Source of the DNA: Sphacelaria rigidula
Taxonomy: Eukaryota > Phaeophyceae > Sphacelariales
Assembly: GCA_964200075.2 (NCBI GenBank)
Contig: CAXNAA020000278.1
Span: 1-23,200 of the forward strand
Reading direction: 5' to 3'
Length of the DNA stretch: 23,200 nucleotides
This document shows, in pieces, positions 1-8,288 of the stretch. Each line of letters begins with the position of its first letter. Positions within the stretch are counted from its first letter, which is position 1. Made by a program: the position numbers and the translations under genes. Under the pieces are notes generated by a model that saw only the letters and a list, made by a program, of their open reading frames with translations, did no database searches and was not told the origin of the DNA.

Positions 1-76
1 GGAATCGAACCCTCCTACTCAACCATCAGAAGGTTACGAGGTTACCACCTGAGCCACCGGGGCGACCGGCAGCCGG
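1..76 (-). repeat. tRNA-derived SINE, head fragment (copy 0)
   Basis: The reverse strand reads CCCCGGTGGCTCAGGTGGTAA near its start and GGGTTCGATTCC at the window edge. These are good matches to the RNA polymerase III A box and B box of a tRNA. The same head occurs at 2901-2972 and 17145-17208. The copy is cut by the window start, so its body is not visible here. Confidence 0.7.
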
Positions 77-192
77 TAGGTGCGTCGAGAAAAGCGCTGT
101 ATAAAACGCTGGTAGAGGTTCTAGGGTTTGCAAATGCTGAACAGGAGTTCTCACGAAGACTGTAAAGAATCCTGTGCAGCACATCCTACAGG
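77..192. other. No feature recognised
   Basis: Unique-looking sequence between the SINE head and the possible integrase relic. The overlapping open frames here are short and mutually shadowing. I see no repeat copy or RNA gene. Confidence 0.4.
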
Positions 193-239
193 GTGCTATC
201 TGTCCACGTGTGGAGTGGGGGGGTTGCCGCTCTTTTCTG

Positions 240-560
240 CTCAGCATTGTACACACGTCATTCTCGTCCTCTCCAGAGTTACGCCCGATTCACCGATTCC
301 GCCGGGGTCATTTTCGTTTTTGAAAAGCAGGTACCAATCGACTCCTACGCACCCCCGCACCCGCCCCACTTGGATCAAGTACGGTCGGTCCTTAATCACT
401 TGACTACAGTATACCACCCTCAAACTCGCACAACAATATGCAAGCGGAGGCGGGTGGCCCGCGGGGAGTATCGTGGCGAAGGCTACGTGCTGGTAGGCGG
501 TATGTTGTACTCCATTAATATTCAGTACGAGCTGGGCCAGCCTAGAAACGGATTTAAGCT
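240..560 (+). pseudogene. Possible Ty3/gypsy integrase relic
   Basis: An open frame of 144 codons (193-627) contains NHLTTVYHPQT at 394-426. This resembles the TxYHPQTxGQxER motif at the end of a Ty3/gypsy integrase core. The following residues (RTTICKRRRV) keep only a faint likeness to GQxERxNRxx. GYVLV at about 484-498 might echo the downstream GDYVLV segment. No catalytic D-D-E triad, reverse transcriptase or LTR is visible, so this would be a small decayed fragment. A chance match to a short motif is possible. One copy of the 16-bp repeat motif lies inside the frame at 526. Confidence 0.25.
526..541 (+). repeat. 16-bp motif copy, TACGAGCTGGGCCAGC
   Basis: An exact consensus copy of a motif found seven times between 526 and 3695 and not seen elsewhere in the window. 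Its core GCTGGSCCAGC is almost self-complementary. Confidence 0.75.
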
Positions 561-627
561 CTCAAAGCAATATCTCATCGACACAGACGAGTTGGTCCAT
601 GATCCGTATATTGTATTGATCGTCTAA

Positions 628-1424
628 TCAAGGGGAAAGTGCCCATCTGCTCAAAATCTGGGCCAATATTTTCTACTTGATTGAACCCCACGTCTAGTAA
701 TGCCTATACCTAACGGAGATGACGTCTATACTAGAATCTATATGAAAATCCGATCGATGCATTCAGCGGATGGCGACGATTTTTGGTGTGGACACTCCCC
801 GGAGCACGGAGAGGCGATAGATACCCTCACCTTCACCTAGTTGGTTATCAATCTCGAGATATAGAGCACATGAGTTTCCATGCTAAACTCGATATATTAC
901 GAGCAGGGGCACTAGATGAACTAAATCTGGATATCGCATCTCAGTTTTTGAGAGTTGTGCGATGAAATTTCGTATGGAGAAGCGCTAGTGCAAAGTTGAG
1001 CTAAAAAAAACAACCTTTTCATTTTCTTCGTTTTTCTTTTCATCTTTTTCGGGTTTTTAGGGCAGTTTTGAGGAGGAATGAACACTGGTCCTCGGCCTCA
1101 TCTCAATTTTTCTGCCCAATTTTTATAACTGTGGTTCGAAACTCAGCATGGAGAACCACAGAGGTATGCCGAAGAAAAAAAACAATGGACCTCTCTTTTT
1201 TGGGGGGGGAGGGGGGAAGGTTCGGGCGTTCTGGTGAAAAAATAGTCGTTACTATACTAACACGCCCCAAACCAGGTTAAAAAATGGATGAATACCAACG
1301 TGACCCACTTTTTTTCGTCCATTATGCCCTAGTGAGGTCCCACACAAAATTTCAAACACAAACACCAAACGTGGGCCAGTATATGGCCCCCAATTTACGT
1401 TCCCGAATTTCTACCGAGCCCAAT
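628..1424. other. Gene-poor stretch with homopolymer runs
   Basis: No convincing coding or RNA gene. There are T- and A-rich runs at about 1005-1060 and a G run at about 1201-1218. A 60-codon frame (783-965) resembles nothing I know. From about 1370 the sequence rich in ggccc/gggcc begins to match the repeat at 2245-2342. Confidence 0.4.
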
Positions 1425-1656
1425 ACGAAATGGCCCATTCTCCGGCCATTATTTAAAGTTGGCCCCTGAAATTTGGTATGGGCAATGAAAAGGGCACAAC
1501 AAAAATATTACGCATGTACCCAAAGATGTTTTTTTCATGAGTTAAGGGCAATAAGCAATAATCGATTTTAAGGTATCAGTAAAATGCCCCTAACTCATGA
1601 AAAAACAATGAATACGTGCCTATTTTTTTTTATTTCGCCCTACGAGCTGGGCCAGC
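1425..1656 (+). repeat. Dispersed repeat, 16-bp-motif family, copy A
   Basis: It contains ggccattattt, agttggcccctgaaattt and tatgggcaatgaa, then an inverted pair (tcatgagttaagggca at about 1537, and its near complement tgcccctaactcatga at about 1587). It ends in the exact motif TACGAGCTGGGCCAGC at 1641-1656. The whole block aligns by eye with 3700-3893, and its first part with the reverse complement of 2245-2320. It looks like a decayed non-autonomous mobile element. Confidence 0.6.
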
Positions 1657-2130
1657 CAACAGTGGGTAGTTTTCTCGCTCAGGTGATGCATGGCCTAAAA
1701 TTAGGAGCCGAACGCTGAAAATTTTGGCAGCAGCTTACAAAACATCCCGAGAGGAGCATGAAAAAAAGGAAAGAAGAAAGTTATCGGGATTTGAAACTTC
1801 AGCATAGCCAAGATAATGTCATGAGTAAAACAAAAACGAGAATCTGCAGCTTCTCCCACAGTGTACTATTTCCTCGGGTGCAGAAGGTTTTCGTGAAATT
1901 TCGGCTCAAGATTCGTCGAATTGGACCATGTGTGCAACGTTTTGCGCGACGCTGCTGCACCCCACATATGCCCAGTGCGGGGTGATTGCTGATGTAACCC
2001 TACCGCATTGAAAAAACAAACGCACTTCGACACGCTATCGCTCAACAATATCGGACTCACCCCGTACTCTATGCAGTACGATAACGTCACCGGCAATACG
2101 ACGCCAATCGAACAGTGACGCAGTTCTTTA
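1657..2130. other. No gene recognised; partial repeat at the left
   Basis: On the reverse strand, 1735-1657 reads caaaattttcagcg, about 60 bp of other sequence, then the 16-bp motif. That layout is shared with 3360-3446. The rest has only short shadow frames. Confidence 0.4.
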
Positions 2131-2132
2131 TC

Positions 2133-2244
2133 ACCAGGTGGGTCTGCAGTTCACAGTGATATGTTTACATCGGGTTCATTCGGGAAACTGGGAAAGCTGT
2201 AGTGTGGACAACGTTTGGCCGCTTTTCAGCTGGTCCAGCTCGTA
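2133..2244 (+). repeat. Inverted-repeat arm, left (112 bp)
   Basis: It aligns along its full length with the reverse complement of 2479-2590. Shared blocks include ACCAGGTGGGTCT versus ACCAGGTTGGTCT, agtgatatg versus agcgatatg, and tgggaaa. Both arms end in the 16-bp motif, and both are 112 bp. The pair encloses about 234 bp, suggesting a foldback or MITE-like element. Confidence 0.7.
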
Positions 2245-2342
2245 TTCATTGTCCATACCCAATTTCACGGCCCAACTCCAAATAATGGCCAATGGATGGG
2301 CCTGCAAACTGAAAATCCGCCTTTAGGCTGACCCAGCTCGTG
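2245..2342 (-). repeat. Dispersed repeat, 16-bp-motif family, copy B
   Basis: On the reverse strand it starts CACGAGCTGGGTCAGC (a two-mismatch motif), then tttgcaggccc, ggccattatttggagttgg and tatggacaatgaa. It matches copy A at 1432-1490 and the stretch at 3690-3770. It sits between the two 112-bp arms, so the enclosed segment is itself a family member. Confidence 0.6.
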
Positions 2343-2478
2343 GGAATTAGAGGAGTTAGAGTAATCAAGGTTAATATTGGAATCAGTATAGCATTGTTGG
2401 GGGTGCGGTCGTCCCCTGGTTAACTACCTCCCTGTCCGAGAGGTCGAAGCTGAAAGGTTGGATTGTTGGTGAAAATAA

Positions 2479-2590
2479 TATGAGCTGGGCCAGCAGTAAA
2501 TCACGCATTCGTTTCCCAGACCACAATTTCTCAAGTTTCCCAACTCAGCGCGACTTGAGCATATCGCTGTTAAGTGTAGACCAACCTGGT
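2479..2590 (-). repeat. Inverted-repeat arm, right (112 bp)
   Basis: Reverse-complement partner of 2133-2244, carrying TATGAGCTGGGCCAGC at its inner end (2479-2494) and ccaacctggt at its outer end. The forward frame of the left arm and the reverse frame of this arm also agree at the residue level (QVGL..T.IC..R...GN). Since the arms already match as DNA, this does not prove coding. Confidence 0.7.
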
Positions 2591-2611
2591 AACACACGGC
2601 ACCGCCGTTGA

Positions 2612-2972
2612 ATGTGTGTGTGATGTGTTGTGGTCCCATCTATTCTGGACGCCGGTCTACACCTCTCGGTATATATGGGCGCACCAGCCGGGGTCACACA
2701 GGAGGAAGGTCAACACAGGAATTTGTTTTTTTTGTGTTGAATGCCCCACCTTCCTTCTGCGGTGCCTGCCTATCATTTTTTATCGCGAGAGGAGTCCAGC
2801 ACTCCCTTCTCCTCATCGACCGTTGAGTCGAATTTTGTGTACCCACAACATAGTCGTTCTTCACTGTTGGGCATGGTGTGAGAAAAACCCAAGATCGCTC
2901 CGAGATTCGAATCCTCGACCCAACCATCGGAAGGATCCAAGATTACCAACTGAGCCACCGGGACGACCCCGG
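2612..2972 (-). repeat. tRNA-derived SINE, full-length copy 1
   Basis: Reading the reverse strand from 2972: A box TGGCTCAGTTGG (complement of 2946-2957), and a TpsiC-like arm CGAGG-ATTCGAA-TCTCG (complement of 2901-2917) with a five-pair stem and seven-base loop. A body of about 300 bp follows, ending in a CA/GT-rich tail near 2612. The body aligns closely with 16299-16526 plus 17080-17208. The TA at 2851-2852 is the intact counterpart of the site where a transposon inserted in copy 2. Confidence 0.82.
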
Positions 2973-3046
2973 ATGAAGAAAAAAAAATGAAGAAAAAGGT
3001 ACTGCATAATATGTGACCTTGACGACGAGCGGAAAAAAAGAGAGAC

Positions 3047-3105
3047 TGTGGGGATCCGAACTCATTACCTCCATAATTGGAATCCACTGTATCACTTGAA
3101 TTGAA
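3047..3105 (-). repeat. tRNA-like repeat, second family (copy 1)
   Basis: The reverse strand reads tgatacagtgg, then gaggtaatgaGTTCGGATCCCC, recalling the anticodon and T arms of a tRNA. It resembles 22530-22590 (tgatacact, then GAATTCGATTCCC). The D arm and acceptor stem are not formed, so this is not called a tRNA gene. Confidence 0.35.
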
Positions 3106-3107
3106 TG

Positions 3108-3359
3108 GGTGTGGCCGTGTCACACGAAAAGTGCGATGCCACACCCAATTTGAGGTGTTTTTGGCCGAAACTTTACCAGAATGTCGTTGACGCGAGTGCC
3201 CGTATGTGTTGGAGCGTTGCCGTCGTTTTTATCATTTTTTAAGGAAGTTATAGCGTTTCCCCTATTTCTGCTGAAACTTCAACTCGCTCTAGCTTCCTGT
3301 TTTTTTTTTTTCCTCTGCACCCCCAATAGGGTTGCGTGGGTTGATGACGAAAACGTCGT
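3108..3359. other. No gene recognised; T-rich stretch
   Basis: A pyrimidine-rich tract with a T run at about 3300-3311. The 109-codon frame 3181-3510 runs into repeat sequence and resembles no known protein. Confidence 0.35.
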
Positions 3360-3446
3360 GTCAAAATTTCAGCGCCTAACTGTTCGAATTCCCAATAGCA
3401 CCTCCACTCTTAATTCAAGAATAACTGTCAGCTGGCCCAGCTCGTA
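3360..3446 (+). repeat. Dispersed repeat, 16-bp-motif family, copy D
   Basis: Begins tcaaaatttcagcg and ends with the exact reverse complement of the motif at 3431-3446. Same layout as the reverse strand of 1641-1735. Confidence 0.5.
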
Positions 3447-3595
3447 TATATTCGGATCCCCTTGTTACTTCCTTCTTTTTTTCCAACAGCGATGTGCCCG
3501 ACCACGGTAAGGCAAAAATCATCGACAAACCTCGAACTACCAGCGCGGGGATCTGTTCGTACCCACGGCAAGCGTAACGTTTCTTGATCCTTTGA

Positions 3596-3668
3596 CCCTG
3601 AGGGTAGTCCATCTGAATCGTGCATTCTTTTTGCAAGTGAAATTGATGCCGATCCTGCGGATGACCTA
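3596..3668 (-). repeat. GATGGACTACCCT repeat, copy 1
   Basis: The reverse strand reads ggcatcaatttcacttg, an A-rich stretch, atgcacgattca, then GATGGACTACCCTC. Equivalent copies lie at 4793-4865, 7692-7776 and 15278-15356. Strong agreement over about 60-80 bp marks a dispersed repeat. Confidence 0.7.
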
Positions 3669-3679
3669 CTCTCGCTGAC

Positions 3680-3893
3680 TACTAGCTGGTCCAGCGTAGA
3701 CGCGAATTCGTAGTTTGCAGGCCCCGCCTCACGTCAATTTTGAGAGTTGGAGTTTGAACTGTGGTACGGTGAATGAATAGGGCATAATGATGAAAAACAG
3801 ATGCGGGACGGTGAGTTTTTCTTCATGAGTCGACGGCATTTTACTGAGAACTGGATACTCATTATTGACCTCAACTCATAAAAAAAAAGGGCA
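3680..3893 (+). repeat. Dispersed repeat, 16-bp-motif family, copy C
   Basis: Starts with the variant motif TACTAGCTGGTCCAGC, then tttgcaggcccc, agttgga, tgaatgaatagggcat, tttttcttcatgagt, ggcattttactg and caactcataaaaa. These match copy A in the same order, including the paired catgagt/actcat segments. Confidence 0.6.
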
Positions 3894-4334
3894 ACAGAAG
3901 AAGGGGGGTACAGTCCCCCATATTTCAGCCAAAATGTAGGTACGGTTTACCGCGCAAGTCCGAGCTGTCTGTGCCAGGCCCAAACCACTGGGAAAATGAT
4001 CTCCACGCGAAGGCAAGGCGCCACAGCTCATGCAGAGCATGTTCACTCATCTTCGCGAGAAAAAAGCGCGGTTTGACGGCGGAATAGCGCCGCGGGAAAC
4101 GAGGGCCGTGCCGTGTACCCTGCTTTGTCCGACAATACGGTAGGTGTACACCGCAAAAACACTACTTAATTCGTCTTGTACACCATCCTATCTAATGCTG
4201 TCTCATACTATGTCCGAAGTATACGAGTACCGCTATTTGACCAATATGGGTGTTTCACAGCCCCCGTCTAACGCCGCGCACGGGACAAAACCGACTGGAC
4301 GAAGAACTTCTCCAACCCTTCTTTTTACCCCCCT
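3894..4334. other. No gene recognised
   Basis: Mixed sequence with a GC-richer patch at about 3960-4130. I see no repeat copy, RNA gene or protein likeness. Confidence 0.35.
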
Positions 4335-4470
4335 TTTTGCCTCTTTCTACGGCCTGGAGACGCAAGAGCCCACGCTCCTTTTTACTTCTTTCTGCGGCTC
4401 GGAGACGCAAGAGCCTACGCTTATTTTCACCTCTTTCGGCGGCCTGGAGACGCAAGAGTCTGAAGACTGT
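4335..4470 (+). repeat. 45-bp minisatellite, three units
   Basis: The block GGAGACGCAAGAG recurs at 4356, 4401 and 4446, exactly 45 bp apart, within units starting about 4335, 4380 and 4425. Because 45 is a multiple of three, every frame shows a 15-residue repeat (for example TLLFTSFCGSETQEP forward, and a leucine/arginine-rich version in reverse). I see no independent sign that any frame is expressed. Confidence 0.85.
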
Positions 4471-4621
4471 GCACATAAAAGGAGCTAGCGCTAGGCGTGA
4501 CACGCCGCTGCTTTGGGTGTATGTGTATGTTCCGGCTTCGAGTTTCAGGCACGCTCGTTTAGAATTCTAGACCTGTTCCGACTGTGTGCAGAAGGAAGCA
4601 CCGCTGTTCCAATAAATGAGT

Positions 4622-4700
4622 AACTAGTGGTAAGCCACGACTGACGCGCGTGGCAGCAGTGCCGCAGGTATCAACGCCTCGAGTCTTGCACGCGTGGATG
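4622..4700 (-). repeat. Dispersed repeat with a 33-bp perfect core, copy 1
   Basis: Positions 4641-4673 are the exact reverse complement of 8237-8269. Similarity extends to about 80 bp, including ccactagtt at one end and ccacgc at the other. Confidence 0.8.
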
Positions 4701-4792
4701 CTTTGAACAAGAAGATGAACAAAAGGTGACCTTGACATCAGCCATAATTTATTTGTGTAAGGGTCGTCATTGACCCTTAGACGACGAGAGTA

Positions 4793-4865
4793 GGACATCG
4801 ATTGAATCGGCGTCAATTTCACATGAAAAAAATATGCATACTCCAGATGGACTACCCTGGGCGGT
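4793..4865 (+). repeat. GATGGACTACCCT repeat, copy 2
   Basis: Contains gaatcggcgtcaatttcaca, the A run, atatgcatactcca and GATGGACTACCCT. Same family as 3596-3668. Confidence 0.7.
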
Positions 4866-5170
4866 GCAAGGATTGACCGCCTTTATTTTTGATGCTTTTC
4901 ATCCATTTTTATCCACGAAAAACGGAGACAGAATAAAAGCTGGTAACAACGGCCCTGTAAGCAGGCGACGACTTCCAACCGCACGGCTAAATGTGAGCAT
5001 CACAAAAGAAAAAGAGATTTCTGACCGCGTTGGCACCAACCCGGCAGCGCTGCACCCGTGGAGAATTTACCCCGAAGAAGCAAGCACCAAACGGAAAAAA
5101 ACGCGCCCCGTCACTTGTCTAACATCCCACCGGATGTACAGTAACAAAGTCTACGAACAACGAATCCTAG
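4866..5170. other. No gene recognised
   Basis: The forward frame 4834-5238 (134 codons) is open but begins inside a repeat copy, is basic and low in complexity, and resembles no family I know. Confidence 0.3.
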
Positions 5171-5599
5171 CTAGTCGATCCTCGTCGGCAGAAGTGAGGC
5201 GTCGACCGCCTGTATCGCATGGGCAACACGCTGGCTAAATGCATCTACTCGAGAGCGAGGATGTTCGTTGACAGCCATGATCACTTGTTCCTGGCGCGTG
5301 TCGATGGCGTACTACCCGTTGGCGTTGAGGGTGTTTGCGGCGTTGACATCATGCGCTTGAAACGCCTGGCGGTATCCATTTGCGATGTTTTCGAACTCCG
5401 CTGGCCTGTGGTAACCATCATAGTCCGGACAGACCCCTTCTTCACGGTCATGTGTGGATATAGTCAACACCGCCCGCCCTTGCAAGATCATGATGAAATT
5501 TACGATGAGCGACCCATGTCGTCGAGACCCACCTATCCCTTTTTGATATCTCCTCAACGCGTGTCTTCGGCCATTTATGTTGAGGTAAGTTGCTATCAA
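5171..5599 (-). pseudogene. Broken reverse-strand reading frame, unidentified
   Basis: A reverse frame of 95 codons (5599-5315, including CPDYDGYHRPAEFENIANGY) meets a TAG at 5314-5312. It stays open 46 more codons to a second TAG at 5173-5171, with residues such as DTRQEQVIMAVNEHPRSRVD. The composition looks protein-like, and the second part faintly recalls a helix-turn-helix, but I cannot name a family. The forward frame 5219-5584 is codon-aligned with it and ends at a good donor (GAG|gtaagt at 5585), so the coding strand is ambiguous. It may be a transposase fragment or pure chance. Confidence 0.25.
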
Positions 5600-5674
5600 A
5601 TCGTTTTTTTCTTCAATCGCACTTTCAATTTTTTTCCTCTGTATCGCGTCTGCGCGATTTTCCTGGGTCCGATC

Positions 5675-5698
5675 ATATATATATATATATATATATAT
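5675..5698. repeat. (AT)12 microsatellite
   Basis: Twelve perfect AT units, preceded by gatc. Confidence 0.95.
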
Positions 5699-7034
5699 CC
5701 TATCCTCATACAGTATTTTAGGTAGTTATCCCTTTTGGTACTGAGGCTCAGTAACGAGGGGTTCACCATGTGTTGGTGAAGTAATAATAAACAAGTCTGG
5801 GAGCGACCTGCCCAATCGTGGCGAGGCGAAGTTTATCGACCATATCCAGACGACCAGTGGGGGGGGGGCTGTCGCCGGGAGTGATGTCACTGCCAAGTTG
5901 GTGTGTGTACCCTGTCCCTGGCCCACAAAAAGCCTTCGAAGCATAAGAAAGCCGCGACGGTCGGGGGTCGCTTTCCCGATTTTCATCATTTACTTGCATT
6001 TTATGTAGGTGCGACCCCTGCTCCCCCGATTTTTTCTTGGTTTACCATCCTAGTGTAAAACGTAGATATTACACTAACACAGGATGCTCGGGGGAAATTC
6101 GGGAATAAATGTACCCTACGATATATGTGGTCATCTTCACGAAGCGACTAAATCTAGCAACGCAGTTGAACGAGAGACGGAGCCAGCGGCATGAGCTCTG
6201 CGTATCCCTCTGTTGAAGCAGTACAGCATGCAGTGAGGTCGTATGTAATCGACGGGAACGAACAAGTTGTGTATAGGTAGCTGATCTCCGTTGCGGAGAA
6301 CCGCCCAGAACGTGTAAGGGAGTGTGCGGTGGCAGCTGCTGCTGCAGTCGGAGAGGCGTACTGTACTATATGTGCGGCGCAACGCCGATGCCCTTCGAAG
6401 AGAATATACCACTTGCAGTAAAGAGGGAAATTGCGGCCCACTCCGACCACAAAGGATCGTGGAACAAGGTGATGGGGACAATAATATCATCCAAAGCCAC
6501 AAGTGGCAGGCGGCGATAGCCACATCCTGTTGAAAGCTCTCCACGGCGACTCATACTGCTTGATACATCTGTACATCACCGGAGGCGCACAACACCCCAA
6601 TTACAGCTTGTACCTGCACCGGAAAATAGATTGAATGGAACTTTCGGTCTTTCTAATAATATTGTGGTCACATACGTGGATTTTCAGTAACATAAAGCTA
6701 TCGCTTCGTGCATACGCCAGACACGTCATTCCTAACCGGCCTCATTGGTCATTGTGGAGGCCCAGTCCCAGAAGGGTTAATCTGACCACGGAAGGCGTCC
6801 GCATCAAATGCCCAGTAAAGATTACCGCGCAGGTATTGGAACGGATTTAGTGTGAAAACAACAAAAACAACGACAACAGCCGTACTTTGCTAAGACATGC
6901 CCTTGAATGAAGTGATAATTTATGAATTATCAATTTTGAACTTGATTGCCCCAACAACGACCAGTTTTCAATGTTTTTAAGAAGTATTTTTGTCCAAATT
7001 AGTGTTGTACGCTAAGTATTAACCATATAAGACC
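5699..7034. other. No gene recognised; small hairpins
   Basis: Contains a G run near 5858-5869 and overlapping shadow frames at 6137-6554. There is a hairpin at 6046-6086 (CATCCT plus AGTGTAA pairing with TTACACT and AGGATG, with a five-base bulge). A perfect eight-pair hairpin lies at 6913-6932 (TGATAATT-tatg-AATTATCA). Confidence 0.4.
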
Positions 7035-7436
7035 GCTTCTTATATAGTCCGAAAACGGACTCGCTGAGAACTGCCCTTTTGGGGCCTTTCATCGCAGATT
7101 TTCGGCGAAATGTAGACCCTGGCAGATTATGCCTCCTCTGACAGGTTTGCTATGCTCTCCAAGAGGATTCTAGCGCACATTCCCGATTTTTCGTCCCACA
7201 ATTTTACTTTTGGCCGGATTCCCGATTTTTTCAGTCGCCCAAAAAATCGGGAATCGGGCCAAAAAAGCAAAGGGGCATACAATTGTTGGGAATATGCGCT
7301 AGAATCCTCTTGGAAAGAATAGCAAATGTCTCAGAGGAGGCCCAATCCGCCAAGGCCCGTATTCCGCCAAAAATCCGTGATGAACGGGTCAAGATGAGCA
7401 GTTTTGAGATAATCCGTTTTTCTGACTATGAGAAGC
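7035..7436. repeat. Foldback element: two ~200-bp inverted arms, 9-base loop
   Basis: The arms run from gcttct at 7035 to the hairpin centre and back out to agaagc at 7436. The inner stem CCCGATTTTTT (7221-7231) pairs with AAAAAATCGGG (7241-7251) around a nine-base loop. An 18-bp perfect block CCAAGAGGATTCTAGCGC (7159-7176) has its complement at 7296-7313. Other paired blocks are GCCTCCTCTGA with TCAGAGGAGGC, and CTCGCTGAGAACTGC with a diverged partner at about 7408-7425. This fits a foldback/MITE element or a small-RNA-producing hairpin locus. There is no coding capacity. Confidence 0.85.
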
Positions 7437-7691
7437 GCCTACGGGTCGATTTTCTAATTAGATTTTATGTGATCATTTCAATCGAATTAAATCATAAAAT
7501 CAATTTGCTGTTGATTGTTGATTGACCCACACGTTCCGCCGCTGTGAGACAGACGGCTGTGACCATCAACTGCCAATCGCTGAGGATACAGCCGTCCGTA
7601 CTGGCTCAGTTTGTTTGCCCCAACCTGCACGCACCCGACTTGTCTGTCTTACTGTCCTCGATCACAGCACCCGACTTTGACGGAAAGTGTA
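7437..7691. other. AT-rich flank of the foldback element
   Basis: Short hairpin GATTTTATG (7461-7469) with CATAAAATC (7493-7501). Otherwise nothing recognised. Confidence 0.4.
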
Positions 7692-7776
7692 GATCATCTG
7701 TTGAGATGGCATCAATTTCACTTGAAAAAAGTATATGCATGATCCCGATGGACTACCCTCGCGGTCTATGGGTGAA
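7692..7776 (+). repeat. GATGGACTACCCT repeat, copy 3
   Basis: Contains ggcatcaatttcacttg, the A run, atatgcatgatccc, GATGGACTACCCTCGCGG and tctatgggt. The last blocks are also present in copy 4 (15278-15356). Confidence 0.75.
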
Positions 7777-8209
7777 GCACCGAACAAGACGCAACGAACA
7801 GCTGCACAGCCATCACGTGATTTTTCAACTGTGTATAGACAGCACTTAGTCCGCTCACTTCACTGTACAGACCGGAACACGACAGCAGTCCAGCTGTTGA
7901 GGCACTCTCCAGCTCAGATCCAACTATGTTTGAAGAGGGTTCAAACGTTCCAACAGCACAGCGACAACTCAACTACAACATAGAGATTATGGGTGTCGGC
8001 ACCGCCTTGTTTGCTTTATGGAACATGAAACAGCCAACACACCATGAAGTTTTCAACAGTGTGTAGACAGCACTGCGTGCCTACTAGCATCATTATTTTT
8101 CTACAGCTACGAATACGACAGTGCGGTGGTAGCTCAGGCAGTCCCAGCGGAGATCAAACCGTCTTGGCAAGGTCTCAACACACCAGAGTTCAGTGACAGC
8201 TCAACGAAA

Positions 8210-8288
8210 CCTCCACGCCGGCGAGACCCATGGTGCTGATACCTGCGGCACTGCTGCCACGCGCGTCAGCTGTGGCTCACCACTAGTT
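8210..8288 (+). repeat. Dispersed repeat with a 33-bp perfect core, copy 2
   Basis: Core 8237-8269 is identical to the reverse complement of 4641-4673. The flanks cctccacgc and ccactagtt are also shared. Confidence 0.8.

Noticed and set aside
2901-2972. Functional tRNA gene
   Set aside because: A and T arms are present but no complete cloverleaf with anticodon and acceptor stem can be formed, and the sequence continues into a repeated body. Called a SINE head instead.
2616-2990. Forward 124-codon frame and reverse 123-codon frame
   Set aside because: Both translate the tRNA-derived SINE (for example RDSNPRPNH from the T-arm region), a known type of false protein.
6137-6544. Long overlapping frames on both strands, one with KREIAAHSDHKGSW faintly like the start of a Ty1/copia reverse transcriptase
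   Set aside because: The likeness is a few residues only. No RT catalytic motif follows and the frame ends soon after, so I do not call it an element.
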